This document shows positions 43,306-55,478 of a stretch of DNA of 64,000 nucleotides, piece by piece. The stretch's first letter is position 1, and each line of letters opens with the position of its first letter. Below the pieces are notes generated by a model. The model saw nothing but the letters and a program-made list of their open reading frames with translations. It did no database searches and was not told where the DNA came from. Origin of the DNA: Ailurus styani. Lineage: Eukaryota; Chordata; Mammalia; Carnivora; Ailuridae. The position numbers were made by a program, and so were the translations under genes. The DNA is taken from the NCBI GenBank assembly GCA_002007465.1, contig LNAC01000032.1, positions 3,646,727 through 3,710,726 on the forward strand. Reading direction: 5' to 3'.

Positions 43306-45639
43306 AGGTAAGAAGAAAATTCACAAACATAAGGAGGACAGAATGAATGGATGCCTGGGTTTTGGTCTTTTTTTTTTTTTTTCTATTGGAGGAGGTAGAA
43401 ATGGAGACAATATATTTGTTTTGGTATATATACAATATACATATACAATTCTGAAACTCAAGGGAAATAACTGGCACTGTTAATTGCAGATCTATACCAT
43501 CTATATAGGAGATAGAGCAATGGGAATAGTAATAGAAAAGAGAAGACTTTGCTTCACGCTTCTTTCTCGATTTCCATTGCAATGTATAATAGGAATGCTG
43601 AAACACAGTAATCTTCAAACATTTCTCCTTGTGCATAGTATTTCATTCTCATTAATGCAACCTAAATGCTCGCCAAGAATGAATTGGTCTTTTTGAGCAC
43701 TCTCTTAGTCCAACTCTGTGCACTATTTCTCTCTTATATTCTTGAATTAATAAATGGGAACATCATTTCAATATTACATACCATGTGCTTGACAAGAAAA
43801 TATTTTATGGCCTAAGTTCTTTGACTCCTGATAAAGGAAGATATTCCCTTAACATTTCTGAAGATTCTTCTTTATCACATCCCAAATTTCCAACAGAAGT
43901 AGATCAGTGGACTAATACAGCAGAAAGTGAAACAGAGAAGGAACTAGGTCAAAAGTTTAGTACTATTCCTTTTGGGTAGAGGGATTATGAGTGATTTTTC
44001 CCCAGTTTTTTTCTACTTTTCTATATTTTAAAAATAGTCATAATAAATATTGATTGCTTTAATAATCAGAGAAAAAAATTTTAATGAAGTCAGTCTGGCA
44101 AAAGCTTCCAGATGGGCTGAAGGCTCTGGCATACTCAATTGAAAGGGGGTTTCATGAAAATCACAGTGGGATATGCTCAGTTCAGAATTACTGGATGGAT
44201 GAAGAAGACTAAAGCAGGGAACATCATCAACTAACAAGAGCTCTCAAGATCCTGTTTTTGGCTTATGAAAAATGGTCTAGACCTCCCAGAAGAGCTTGTA
44301 GCAAACATAACCTTCAAAACAGAAATTATTCATCTAATGATTTCTGCAGGCAACAAAAACAAGTCTATCCTCTGCAGAAATAATTTTCGGAAGGCAAGTT
44401 AAATTTGTGACATTATGTCAGTCTCACAAGCCACAAAATTTGAGTCTGTCTAGAGGAGACAAGCTAAGGACTACTTCACAAGCAGAAGAAACTGAAGGGC
44501 AGTTGTAATGCCCATATTGTGGAAAGAGATCTTTACTTTTGTTTTCAAGCACATAGAGTCATGTTACATTATGGAAATGGAATGGCTTGATAATAGTTGT
44601 TTGGACTCAGCTGCCATGCATTATTAATAATGCAAAGAAAAGTAGAAAAAAAAAGATTGCAATTTCTATGGGTTTTCTCAGAATTATTAGAATAAAAGTC
44701 ATTGCCCGTTTGTTCAAGCCTTTTTTTTTCTTTTGAGACACAGCACAACATCAGTTTCCAAGTTAAAATGAACTGTGACACTTCAATAAAAAGAAAGCTA
44801 TGGAAACCAAATATTGAACTTATAGTACACAACAGAGTAAGCAGTCTACAGATGGAAGAAAAATAATAAATTCTTTTGCCTATATTTGCCAAAAAAAAAG
44901 AAAATCAAAACCATTAGGTACTTTACATACCATGTCTAGTATTTAATACAATATTTACACATAGCAATAGAAAAAACAAAGACATAATTTGGTGTACTAC
45001 TGAGGATTATGTAAAACAGTGCATCTGTATCCCCTTGTCAGATGGTCTAATCCACCAGCATTTGCCATCAATAAATCAGAATGTGGCTTTGTTTTGACAA
45101 CCAACAAGCCCCTAAGAGGTGTCTTCAGTTCCTAGGAAAGTTTTATTCAAATATCAGACATGGTTACTGAAAACTAGCTATTATAAAGAATAGTGGATTC
45201 AGTTTTTTTTTTCTATGAAGAGATCGATCATAAATGCTAAAAGATGTCTTAATTTTTTTCATTTATGAGGAATGAATTACAATTAAGGAAGCATTCCTTT
45301 CCTCAGGCACACTTCTTCATGCTTCTTCAACTGCATTAAGGGAGCACTGTGGCACTGTCCACAGAAATCTCTGTGGACATACTGTGTCCAGTCTTATATT
45401 TTCAGCTTTCCTTGTTTGTTTAGCCACAAATTTATCCAGAGGCCTATATGTTACTCTGTTCTCTTTCCAAGATGTACTTACAAGCTTATTTGGAATCATT
45501 TCAAGCCCTGATAAAGGCAGTTAAATTTAAGTGGAAAAGTTTGGAGAAAGGTTTGAAGACTAAATCATGAAAGAAAATTAGTAACTATTTTTAGAAAGAC
45601 ATTACTTGAAAAAAGTTGAACAGAGATACCTTGTCAGTG
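43306..45639. other. about 2.3 kb unassigned non-coding sequence
   Basis: Apart from short A or T runs, I recognise nothing certain. The A/T-rich stretch at 43990-44080 may be the tail of an old L1 or L2. Frames on both strands are short and lack family resemblance. Confidence 0.4.
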
Positions 45640-45752
45640 GTGAATGTTTCACCACATTGTGAATTGTGTGCTTTAATGGTTAAAATGATAAATGTTATGT
45701 TATGTGGATTTTACCGCACACACAAAAAGGTCCATGTTAAAAAAAAAAAAGC
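45640..45752 (+). mobile_element. old L1 3' terminus, sense
   Basis: 'gtgaattgtgtgctttaatg', 'gttaaaatgataaatgttat' and 'gttatgtggattttaccgca' match the end of L1MA/L1MB-type 3' UTRs (ttgtacactttaaaatggttaaaatggtaaattttatgttatgt). It is followed by poly(A) at 45740-45751. Confidence 0.75.
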
Positions 45753-45824
45753 CCTTTACCACAGACTCATAGCATCTCGGAATTATAAAAAACCTTAAAA
45801 GTTGTCTAGGCAAATATTTTTTAA

Positions 45825-46055
45825 GCTGTTGGCAGTAACTATTTTGTGGGTCATGAATCAATTTACATGAGGCCAGAATTTTTTAATAAAATAATCATAT
45901 AAAAGAGAGAACATATGAGTGTGTCACATATAGTAAGGGCAAGTATAGTTTAATAAAGCCATGCTTCAGTTGTGTGTGTATGCATGTGTTTATGTACTGA
46001 GTTTGATGTAAAATATAGTTCTCACCATATGTTATAGTTTAAAAAGTTAAAGGTA
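45825..46055. repeat. ancient interspersed repeat, family not named
   Basis: 'gtgggtcatgaatcaattta', 'catatgagtgtgtcacatat' and 'ttcagttgtgtgtgtatgca' resemble a frequent mammalian repeat I cannot name with certainty. Confidence 0.35.
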
Positions 46056-46059
46056 TCTA

Positions 46060-47190
46060 GGCCCAACTTTTCATCTTATGCAAGTACCCCTTCCACAAAA
46101 TTCCTGACCCATAATTAAAGGGGCAAAGGTAGAGGATTCTAAATTTAATAGTAGTAAGTACACAAATGATAGTAGACTTAAGAAATAAAATCTGATATAG
46201 ACAAATACCAAGATTATAGGTTTGTCCAATTTTGAAGCAACTCAAGCATAAAATTGTAGAACTAATGTCTACTAGTGAATAGCCTTTATGATATTTACAA
46301 AATGTCATTTACAAAAGTGACTCAGGATATGACCCTGAAAACTGCAAGATGATTTATTTCCATGCCAAGGAACACAATAGGATAGAAATTAAGGCATGGG
46401 ACTTTTGAACATTTAAGCAACCAAAACCATATAGGGAAAAAACAATTGGCATTCTGCAGAAACCATTTCCAACTAATCTGTAAGTATGTGACAAATATTC
46501 CAGAGTTTTCTAAGGAAGTGAAAAAGTAGTAGGACAATATAAAGTTACTAGAAGTGATTTATCTAGGTTTATATGAGATTTTGCTAAAAATTATAAGAAA
46601 ATTTTTTCTCTATAGAAGTAGAGAACAAAATAATTTGTCCTAGTGAAATAGCTAAAAAAAAAAGACAATAGAATAAAATAGGCATTTCTTTGCATAGGGA
46701 ATTATAGAGAATTTCTTCTAATAATCTTAGGTAAAGTTTAAAAAAATAATATATAAGATAAAAGAAGAAAGAAAAGTTATTAGTAATTTCCATACTTACA
46801 GATGGTGCTCAGCTCTTTTATATAGTGAAACAGATATTAAGGAACTCTGTGCATCAAGCAGTCACAGATAACACTGAAAATGGGCAAGATAAGGTGGCAC
46901 AATTGGGAAAAATGGTTAAATTCTACTTAAAATGATGATAGGACCTATATTCTTAGCTATGTTTCCTGTGAAAAACACAGTAAATCATTTCATTTGTTTC
47001 CCTGAAAAAATCTACGCTAAGGTCTTATCAAGAAAAGAATTCACAAATGGTTGGAAATGATCAGCTCAAATACTGTAAACCAAACAAAACCATTCTACCC
47101 ACATGCAAAATTATCGTTAATATAAATTCAGAGTATTATAGCTCTAGCCACAGGGATCTAACACACATATAATAGAGTTTGAGAAAATCC
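46060..47190. other. unassigned A/T-rich non-coding sequence
   Basis: About 1.1 kb with no recognised repeat or gene. Minus frames of up to 83 codons at 46057-46793 are A/T-driven. Confidence 0.45.
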
Positions 47191-47202
47191 AAGGAGTTGG
47201 AC

Positions 47203-47218
47203 ATATTTTATTTGTTTA

Positions 47219-47274
<56 letters not shown>

Positions 47275-47430
47275 CACAAGCAGTAGGAACTGCAGAGGAA
47301 GAGGGAAAGGGAGAAGCAGGCTGCCCACTGAGCAAGGGAGCCTGATGCAGGCCTTGATCCCAGGACGCTGGGATCATGACCTGAGCTGAAGGCAGCTGCT
47401 TAACCAACTGAGACATCCAGGTGTCCCACT
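47203..47430 (-). mobile_element. CAN-SINE with long (CA)n, antisense
   Basis: The left end 'atattttatttgtttatttc' is the reversed tail. The normal 'acagagagagagag' block is replaced by a CA run, then 'agcaggctgcccactgagca' and the reversed head 'gatcatgacctgagctgaag'. The flanks 'aaggagttggac' (47191-47202) and 'aaggagtcgaac' (47431-47442) are the target-site duplication. Confidence 0.93.
47222..47273 (+). repeat. (CA)26 microsatellite inside a SINE
   Basis: An uninterrupted CA run where the SINE normally carries a short GA/CA-rich block. It is likely to be highly length-variable. Confidence 0.97.
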
Positions 47431-47442
47431 AAGGAGTCGAAC

Positions 47443-48595
47443 TTAAACTAATTAAAATTTGATACAAGTTTTAACCAATATTTTCAAAAAATGGATCAAG
47501 AATAATATTATCTTCATCTCTGTTACGACCAAATATTGAGTGTCCTGTTAGAGTAAGCCTCTCCAGTGAAAATCAAAGTTATCCTAACCTCAAATTCCTA
47601 GTGTTTATCATCGTCAACCAGGGTATTTCAGTAAGGCTGTTTTTCTCCAAAATTCGCCTCTTTACATATAAGATGTATTAATACATATGGTCCTTTGCCT
47701 GATCTTCTGAGGCCAACCAGGCTTAATATGCACTCCTGGTAGAGAAAATAGGGACCTTATTTGTAGTCTAAGTCACTCATCAATGAGTGCCAGATGCTTT
47801 TCTGGAAGGTAAGACAAAAGAGAAAATGAACACATCCTAAAATGACATTTACCTTACACATAGTGGGGTACCAAGAAAAACTTCCCGATAATCTTGACTT
47901 AAAATTTTCTGCTTCCAGAAATGGTGAAAATAAAAATCTAAAACCAAAGGCACTGATGCAAAATTACCTCTTCTCAAGTATTAAAAATAATTTCTATTGC
48001 AGCACTTATAAACATTTCACAACTTTTCACAGACAAGGGAGACTTTACCATGGCTGAAGAAGCTTTGCTGTCGAGGTATTTAAACAAACTATACTTGAAA
48101 GCAGTTGCAAAGTCACCACTTTCTTTGCTTAGAAAATAACTTGCAGTGGGGGGTGGGGGGGTGGGGGGGAAGACTTTCACTTTCTGAAGACTAAACTGAC
48201 AAGAATTTTTAAAATTACAAAATTGGCTACCTAAACAAGTAAACGAAATGACTGTAAATGAGTGACTGAGGAATCTAGAATGCTCAAAATTCTAATTCCA
48301 GAGATTTAGTGATGCAAAACTGAAATGTGATTATAACTGGAAAAAGTGAAATCTAAACCATTATCCCCTCCTAAAGAAGAAATCTTATTTATAATCTTGA
48401 TTTTTACTAAAGAGTTATTTTATAATAGAGCAATAACTAGCAATGGAGTCTATTTAAAAGGAAAAACAAATACACCAAAATATGTCAAAGGTTTTCCCAA
48501 TAAAATGTAATAGGAAGGATATTGGCATATGGCTATGACAGATAAATAGGCTTCAGGGTTAACCTCTACCTGTAAACAAACTATAAAATTGACCA
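47443..48595. other. unassigned non-coding sequence with one G-rich tract
   Basis: No recognised repeat or gene. The G-rich tract at 48148-48169 is listed separately. Confidence 0.45.
48148..48169 (+). repeat. G-tract, possible G-quadruplex
   Basis: Three runs of 6-7 G separated by single T. This is enough for four stacked GGG tracts on the plus strand. It stands alone in A/T-rich sequence. Confidence 0.8.
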
Positions 48596-49830
48596 AAATA
48601 TATGAAAGAAAAAACAAAAAACATTATCTTCAAGACATCAGAAGACAGGATAGGATTGAGATCCCTGAAAGGAAAGAAATAAACAAGGTGAATTCTAAAA
48701 TCATCACAATTTTTATCTTGAAACATATTCTAGCAAAAAGTGCAAAAAACCAAAACACAGACATTTCACTAGACTGATGAAGCTGAGATCTCAGTTCAGG
48801 AAAGGAAACAGAGGCAACAAGAAGTTGCAGAAAGGATTCCAGAAAAAAAGGGAACAACACAGAAAAAGAATTCCATAAATCTGCATGGGGTCCCATTGAG
48901 GCTTTGCTGAGTACTTACTTTCGCATACCTGGAGTGAAACTCCATGAGGCTTCACAAAGAACCAATGAGGAGTTGTATGACTCCCAGAGCTCCTGTAAGT
49001 AAGGTAGGAATGTATTTGAGCTACAATCTACCAGAGCAGAGAGTCTTTTTTGATCACACAAGGAAATCAGTAGAGATTCAAAGATGTTCAAACATTAGCA
49101 GTGAAGCTAAGCTAACCTTATATTAAAGTCTAAAGGCCTATTTTAACACAATTTGAACACAAATATTGAAATGGTCAGGTTAATTTTCATGTAGCTTAAG
49201 TGCTTGCCAGAGCAAAGCCTGATATTCTCTAAAGGAAGACAAAAAGATCTGGACAATAACGTAACATTAACAATGTCCAGTGTCCAATAAAATATCCTAA
49301 ATATGCCAAGAAGCAGACAAATGTGACCCATAAATGAGGAGAAAATTTAGTCAATAAAAACAGATTCAGAAATTACAAAATTAGCAGACAAGAACTCTAA
49401 AAATAAGCCATTATAAATATGTTCTGCATGTTCAAGGATCTAAAGGAAAACATAAAATAGTGATGAAAGAAACAAAAGTTATAAAAACAAACAAAATTAA
49501 AATTCTAGAGATGAAAAATTAAATCTGAAATAACAGTTTCATTGAATGAGTTTATAAGCAGATCAGACACTGTAGAAGTGAACTTGAAGTTACAGCATCA
49601 TAACCAAAACAGAAGCACAAAAAGAGGAAAAAAAAAAAAAGATTGAAAAGAGACAAAGTGATTTGTTGAATGAAGAAATATACATGGACAATTTTTTTTT
49701 AATTTGATGAAAACTGTAAACCTAGAGATTCAAGACACTCAATAAACCCCAAAAAGGGTACCCATAAAGAACACCCAAATAAGATACATCATAATCAAAT
49801 TATTATAAACAGATATAAAGAAAAAGATCT

Positions 49831-50040
49831 TGGGGTTCCTGGGGGTTCAGTTGGTTAAGTGCATGACTCTTGGTTTCAGCTCAGGTCATGATCTCATTGG
49901 TCATGATATTGAGTTCCACTTCAGGCTCCTCACTCATCAGCGAATCTCCTTGAAGATTCTCTCCCTCTCCCCCCTGCCTCCCTGGCTCATATGCTGGCTC
50001 TCTCTCTCACTCAAATAAATTTTAAAAATCTTAACTAAGA
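49831..50040 (+). mobile_element. CAN-SINE, older copy, inside L1, sense
   Basis: Head 'ggggttcctgggggttcagt', B-box-like 'ggtcatgatctcattggtca', and the tail 'tcaaataaattttaaaaatc'. The flanks 'aagaaaaagatctt' (about 49818-49831) and 'aagaaagcaaaaatctt' (50038-50054) are consistent with a duplicated target. Confidence 0.9.
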
Positions 50041-50175
50041 AAGCAAAAATCTTAAAAGAAGCTAGAAAAAAAGAGAGCTATTATATACAAAGAGAAGAAT
50101 GATCAAAGAATTTTTGTCAGTAACTTTTCAAGCTACAAGGCAGTGGAACTGCATCTTTAAATGAATGCCAATTAG

Positions 50176-50529
50176 ATTGTATCCTAAGTGAAATAAGTCA
50201 AGCAGAGAAAGACAATTATCATATGGTTTCACTCATTTGTGGAACATAAGGAATAGCATGGAGGGCACTAGAAGGAAGGGGAAAATGAAGGGGGAAGTCA
50301 GTGGGGGAGAGGAACTATGAGAGACTGTGGACTCCAGGAAACAAACTGAAGGTTTCAGAGAGGAGAGGGGGTGGGGGAATGGGTTGGTCTGGTGATGGGT
50401 ATTAAGGAGGGCACATATTGCAAAAAGCACTGGGTGTTATATGCAAATAATGAATCATGGAACACTACATCAAAAACTAATGAAGTACTGTATGGTGACT
50501 AACATGAATAAATAAGTAAATAAATAACA
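50176..50529 (+). mobile_element. carnivore L1 3' end inserted into the old L1, sense
   Basis: It begins 'attgtatcctaagtgaaata' and 'agtcaagcagagaaagacaa', runs through the G-rich 3' UTR 'gcactgggtgttatatgcaa', and ends 'aataaataagtaaataaata'. The flanks 'aatgccaattag' (50164-50175) and 'aatgcggattag' (50530-50541) are the target-site duplication. It is only 354 bp long. Confidence 0.92.
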
Positions 50530-51872
50530 AATGCGGATTAGAAAGAAAAATGTAAAGCAGTCTTTATTCTCAAACGACATGATTAAGCATGTAGGAAACC
50601 CTAAGGAATTTACAAAACACTATTTAAACTAATAAATTAGTTTAGAAAGATTTCAGAATACATGGTCAATATGTAAAAATCAACTGTATTTCTCATCATC
50701 ATCAACAAAAAATAGAAAATAAAGTTTTCTCAATTCAATTTTTTTCTGAAAATAATTGAATACAATGAATTTCATAAAATAGGCATAAGATCTATAAACT
50801 GAAAACTACCTAATATTAATAATACAATTTGAAGATCTAAAATAGTATATTCATGGGTTTAAAGATTTATTATTAAGTGGAAAATCATCTTAATTAATCT
50901 ATAGATTCAATGTAATCCCAATCAAAGCTTATCAGACATTTTAGAGAAATTGGTAAATTGATTCTAAAATGTATGTGGAAATCCAATTCTGAAAAAAAAG
51001 TCACAGAACTTCTATCAAATTTCAAAATTCACTATGAGACCACAGTAATAAAGACAATATGGTATTAAGAGAGATATCAATGAAACAGACTAGAGAGTCC
51101 AGAAAAGACACATTCTCATAGTGTTAACCGATTTTCTTTTTTTACAAATGTAGCAAGGTAATTCAACAGAGCAAAGAATATGTTTTATAACAAATAGCAC
51201 TAGAAAAGTTGGTTATCAATATACAAAAAATAGACCATAAACTTTATCTCATACCTGAGACAAAAGTAACTTGAAACATATCATTGATCTAAAAGTGAAA
51301 TCTAAAACTACAAAGGTTTTAGAAGAAAATATAGGAGAAAATCTTCAGGGAAGGCAAAGTTTCCAGAAATACATCAACATAAAACCCCAATCAAAGAGTA
51401 AAAAATGATCCATGTGACTATAATTAAAAAATTCTGCTCTTCCAAAGAAATCATTGAGAAAATAAAGAGAAAGTCACAGAGTAGAAGAAAATATTTGCTA
51501 TGCATATCTCTGACAAAGGACTTCTACCCAGAATATATAAACAACTTGTAAAATTCAGTAAGAAATTAAGCAACAAATTTAAGATGAGCAAAAGATTTGA
51601 ATAAAAACTTCACAAATGAATATACATAAATGACAAGCAGATATGTGAAAAGATGTCATTATCATTACTCATTAAGGAAATGCCCATTAAAAACCACAAT
51701 GAGACTAAAGTTTGGCAGATTGGTAATAACAAGTGTTGATGAGAAAGTGGCACAACTGGAGCTTTCATAAATTGCTGTTGGCATTGTAAAATATCACAAA
51801 TTCTTTGGAGAAGAGTTTGCAGTGTCTTCAAAAAGTAAAGCAGACATGTACCAGTCTACCAATTCCAACTTT

Positions 51873-51910
51873 TTTTTTAAGATTTATTTATTTATTTTAG
51901 AGAGAGGGAG

Positions 51911-51952
<42 letters not shown>

Positions 51953-52061
51953 GGAAGAGAATCTCAAGCCCTGACTTGGGGCTTGATCTCACAACCCTGA
52001 GATCATGACCTGAGCCCAAACCAAGACTTGGACACTTAACCAATGGAACTACCCAGGGCCC
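51873..52061 (-). mobile_element. CAN-SINE, older copy with (GA)n, inside L1, antisense
   Basis: T-run, 'agatttatttatttatttta', a pure GA tract (about 51914-51943) and the reversed head 'gatcatgacctgagcccaaa'. The flanks 'accaattccaacttt' (51858-51872) and 'accaattataacttt' (52062-52076) are the target-site duplication. Confidence 0.93.
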
Positions 52062-52610
52062 ACCAATTATAACTTTAAGTATTTACCCAAGAGCAGTGTA
52101 AACATATAGCCACACAAAGATATTGTACATGAATTCTCAGAGCAGCTTAGTTTATAACAAGCAAAACCTAGAGCTAATACAAGTAATTAAAGAGATGAAT
52201 GGATTAATAGTAGTACAATCCATACAATGCAATACTACTCAGCAATGAGAAGGAACCATTTACTGATGTACACAACATGAATGATTCTTAAAATCATTGT
52301 GCTAAGTGAAAGTAGGCAAACTTAAAAGGATGTATACCTTATTCCATTTATATGAAAGTTCGGAAAAGGCAAATCTAATTTATAATGATAAAAAGGAAGT
52401 TTATCAATGGTTGTCTAGGCCAGAAGTGGGCTGCAACATGAACTAGGGTAGGGGCCCAAGAGAATTTTTGAGGAAATGGAAATTTTCTATATCTTGATTA
52501 TAGTGGTGGGTACACAGATATTCAAACCATTCAAATTGTACATTCAAAATGGGTATATTTTATTGTTTGTAAGTTAGACCCCAGTAAAACTGGTTTAAAA
52601 TACATTTTTT

Positions 52611-52693
52611 AAAAGTAAGTTCTGTGGGACTTGAACTCATACCCCTGAGATCAAGAGTTGCATGCTCTACCAACTGAGCCAGCCAGGTGCCCT
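52611..52693 (-). mobile_element. old short tRNA-SINE at the old L1's A-rich tail, antisense
   Basis: 'tgtgggacttgaactcatac', 'cctgagatcaagagttgcat' and 'tctaccaactgagccagcca' are the reversed head of the older carnivore SINE, like 36396-36497. The flanks 'ggtttaaaatacatttt' (52592-52608) and 'gatttaggatacatttt' (52694-52710) suggest a target duplication. Confidence 0.88.
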
Positions 52694-52710
52694 GATTTAG
52701 GATACATTTT

Positions 52711-53205
52711 AAGAGACCATATCTGTATATCTAACAAATGATTATTTAAAACATCTGAAAAAGAGGAGGAAGTTAAATACTTAACCAAGTGCTGCCATAT
52801 ATATGATCCCTATTCTTTTCTATTCAATGAATTAGAAGACAATATTATAAATTTTATACTGTAGTTGTGCTAATTGAAAGTTTCTCTATAATCCCAAACC
52901 CCTTTTTTCAATATTATGGTGTGTTAGGGTCATTTTTATAAAGAAGGATTATTAACGTTGTGTTACAGAAAATTAAGGCATAGATAATAGGGTTCAATCC
53001 ACTAGGAAAGTAAATGTAGACTGAAATAAACCTATAATGTAGCTATGTAATCAAATATTATTTTTATATAAGTATCTGTGTGGGTATGTATTTTTTCCTA
53101 TTTATTGGAATTCACAAATTACATTCCAAATAGATTGGAATATTTGAATTTACAGACACAGCAATTAACACGGAAATCATCAAATAGTTTTATAAAAAGA
53201 TGATT
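52711..53205. other. unassigned A/T-rich non-coding sequence
   Basis: Nothing recognised. Confidence 0.45.
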
Positions 53206-53207
53206 TA

Positions 53208-53441
53208 TGGGGCACCTGGGTGGCTCAGTTGGTTAAGCATTGCACTCTTGATTTAAGCTCAGCTCATGATCTCAGGGTCATCTCAGGGTCATGAGATGGA
53301 GCTTCACCCAGGGCTCCATGCCCAGTGGGGAGTCTGCTGGAGATTCTCTCTCTCTCTCCTCCCTTCTCCCTTTGCTCCTACCCCTGCTCAGTCTCATGCA
53401 TGCTCTCTCTCCTTCTCAAATAAATCTTTTTTTTAAAAAAC
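53208..53441 (+). mobile_element. CAN-SINE, sense, with internal tandem duplication
   Basis: Head 'ggggcacctgggtggctcag', tail 'ctcaaataaatctttttttt'. The B-box region carries the 11-base word atctcagggtc twice in direct tandem (53270-53291), so this copy is longer than its relatives. No certain target-site duplication. Confidence 0.94.
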
Positions 53442-53574
53442 AGAGGCATTATAAGCTGATATTATTTTGTTTAGGTCACCTAGTTCGCACAACTAATAAT
53501 GTATTTTTTTCTCAGTGAAAGTATTCTAGTACCATTTTCAATGTTGGTGGGGGTGGGGGAGGTGACAGTTCCCA

Positions 53575-54285
53575 CATCCAAACAGTATTCTGGATACCTC
53601 CTGGGTATCCTACAATTTAAATTCTGACACTATCTACCCCAGATAGAATAGAATATATACCTTGAAACATATTTCAAGGTAAAGGGCTCAGTTCCAGATT
53701 ACCCTCTGCTTCAGATGGCAATCTCAAGCCTGTATTACCACCTGTGCTTCTGACTGACTGGCTATAAATCAGAGGTCCCACAACACCCTTCTTGGGTTTT
53801 ATTAATTTTTTAGAGCTACTTGTAGAACTCAGGAAACCTGTGTAATCAGTAGATTACAGGTTTATTACACAAGATGTTAAAGGATACAAATCAACAGCCA
53901 GATAAAGAAATACATAGGGAAAGATCCCAAATAAAGAAGCTTTTGTCTTTGTGGAGTTTGAGACCCCGCATGGTGGCATATGGAAACCTTCCGGTTCCTC
54001 AACCTGGAAGCTCTCTGAACCCTCTCCTTTTGGGTTTTTACAGGCACTTCATGTATAGGAATGACTGATGAAATCATTGGCCACTGGTGATTGAACTCAA
54101 TCATCAGGCCCCTTACCCAGGAGGTCAGGAGGGATGGTACTGAAATCTAGTCAAATGGTTGGTTCTCCTGGCAACCAGCACCCTTCCTTGGGTGGAGGGG
54201 TCCAAAGTCATCATATTATCATAACAAAACCACCTTTATCTCTCTAATCACAGGAAATGCAAAGGTTTTAGCAACTCTGTGACAG
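53575..54285 (+). mobile_element. ancient LTR-like interspersed repeat, family not named
   Basis: Landmarks of a frequent mammalian repeat in order: 'agctacttgtagaactcagg', 'acaggtttattacacaagat', 'caacagccagataaagaaat', 'caacctggaagctctctgaa', 'ttttgggtttttacaggcac', 'aaatcattggccactggtga' and 'caaaaccacctttatctctc'. The pattern is that of an old ERVL/MaLR-age LTR. The open frame at 53874-54068 is part of it. Confidence 0.6.
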
Positions 54286-54289
54286 AAAC

Positions 54290-55474
54290 GGGAATGAAGT
54301 ATGTATTTCTTATCATAAAATCATAATGTCATACTGGAATACATGATTGACATACCCTTGAGTTCTCAAAGAAAGCAAAGTATAAAATTTTACATCTAAA
54401 CATTCTAAAAAAAAAACAGGAAAAAAACCACAGCATTTTCTCCACATAGAGTGAACTTTATCTATGTATATCTCATTGGCTTTATTTTCTGTCTTTTAAT
54501 TTTTTTGCTTAGTAAATACACAGTTATGTGCAGTACACGGTAACAAAAGGCAAAAATATCATAGAGGAGTGTTTTTCAAACCATTGCAGATCATGGAGAG
54601 CCATGGTCAAGAATGAATTTCTGAGACATCCTACAGTGCAACCTACTAAGTGTATTTATAGCACTGGGACAGGACCCATGAGCAGAAAGAGCTGCACATG
54701 CGCTGTATGAAGCTGGCTTAGCACTAAAGGCAGAGGGGATGTGTGGGAATATTAGATCATAAATGTTTTCTTCAAAATTCTACTCGTACACCTACTTTCA
54801 CAAGATTTCTCTGGTGTTCATCATTCAGCTTGATATTAACCATCAGTGAGAGGTACAGGCAGTCGTGAGACCCTTTAAGAATGTAGTAATCAGCACATAT
54901 TTGATCCTTAATGAATCTATGCAGGGTAGGGATCAGCCTTCTGGACTAAATGTGAACATTTTTCTGCTTCTCTCCTTCATCAAAACTGCTGAATCAATTC
55001 ATTATCTTTAATCTAGATGTGCCATTTAGAGGCAGAACCAGCTAGGTGTGAAGGCTCAAAAAGAGGGTTTTTGACTACCCATCTTCAGGTTATATTCATT
55101 ATATCATTAATTCTTTTATTTTACATTTACTGAGACTGTATAGTGTGTCAGACACTATGCATACTGATAGTGGTATAAAGTTAAGGCAGGATTGGTAATA
55201 CCAAAGAGGCTGTAGGAGACACATTTAAAGGGAACAGATTCTGCCCTTGCCCTTTGGAATTCTGTCTCTAAATATTTTACCATGGGCCATAAACTACTTT
55301 AAAAAGGTTACAGTAACTCAAGCATATTCTCTTTCATCTGTGATCCCATTCATTCAAACTCAATATTCATGTACCCATTTGAAAAAAAACTAAAATTATT
55401 CATGAAAACTATATGAATATGAGTTACTCCATAATAAATCAAAAGCAGAAAGATTTAGTTTATTTTCAATTATC
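54290..55474. other. unassigned non-coding sequence
   Basis: About 1.2 kb with no recognised repeat or gene. Confidence 0.45.
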
Positions 55475-55478
55475 TTCT

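Larger units (their letters stand above)
48600..52610 (+). mobile_element. old L1 (L1M age), 5' region to 3' end, internally deleted and interrupted, sense
   Basis: The 5' and ORF1-like region lies at about 48600-50163: 'caatgtccagtgtccaataa', 'aagaagcagacaaatgtgac', 'gaaattacaaaattagcaga' and 'tcataatcaaattattataa'. The ORF2 part after RT lies at 50542-51857: 'tgtaatcccaatcaaagctt', 'cactagaaaagttggttatc' and 'aatatataaacaacttgtaa'. The C-terminus and 3' UTR run to 52610, with 'aatactactcagcaatgaga' and 'cccagtaaaactggtttaaa'. The endonuclease and RT coding between them is missing. It is split by a SINE, a young L1 end and a second SINE, and a third SINE abuts its tail. All frames are broken. 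Confidence 0.8.

Noticed and set aside
43304..43636. 110-codon minus-strand frame
   Set aside because: No domain or family resemblance, A/T-rich composition, and a poly(K) run from a T-tract. Overlapping frames on the plus strand are equally long.
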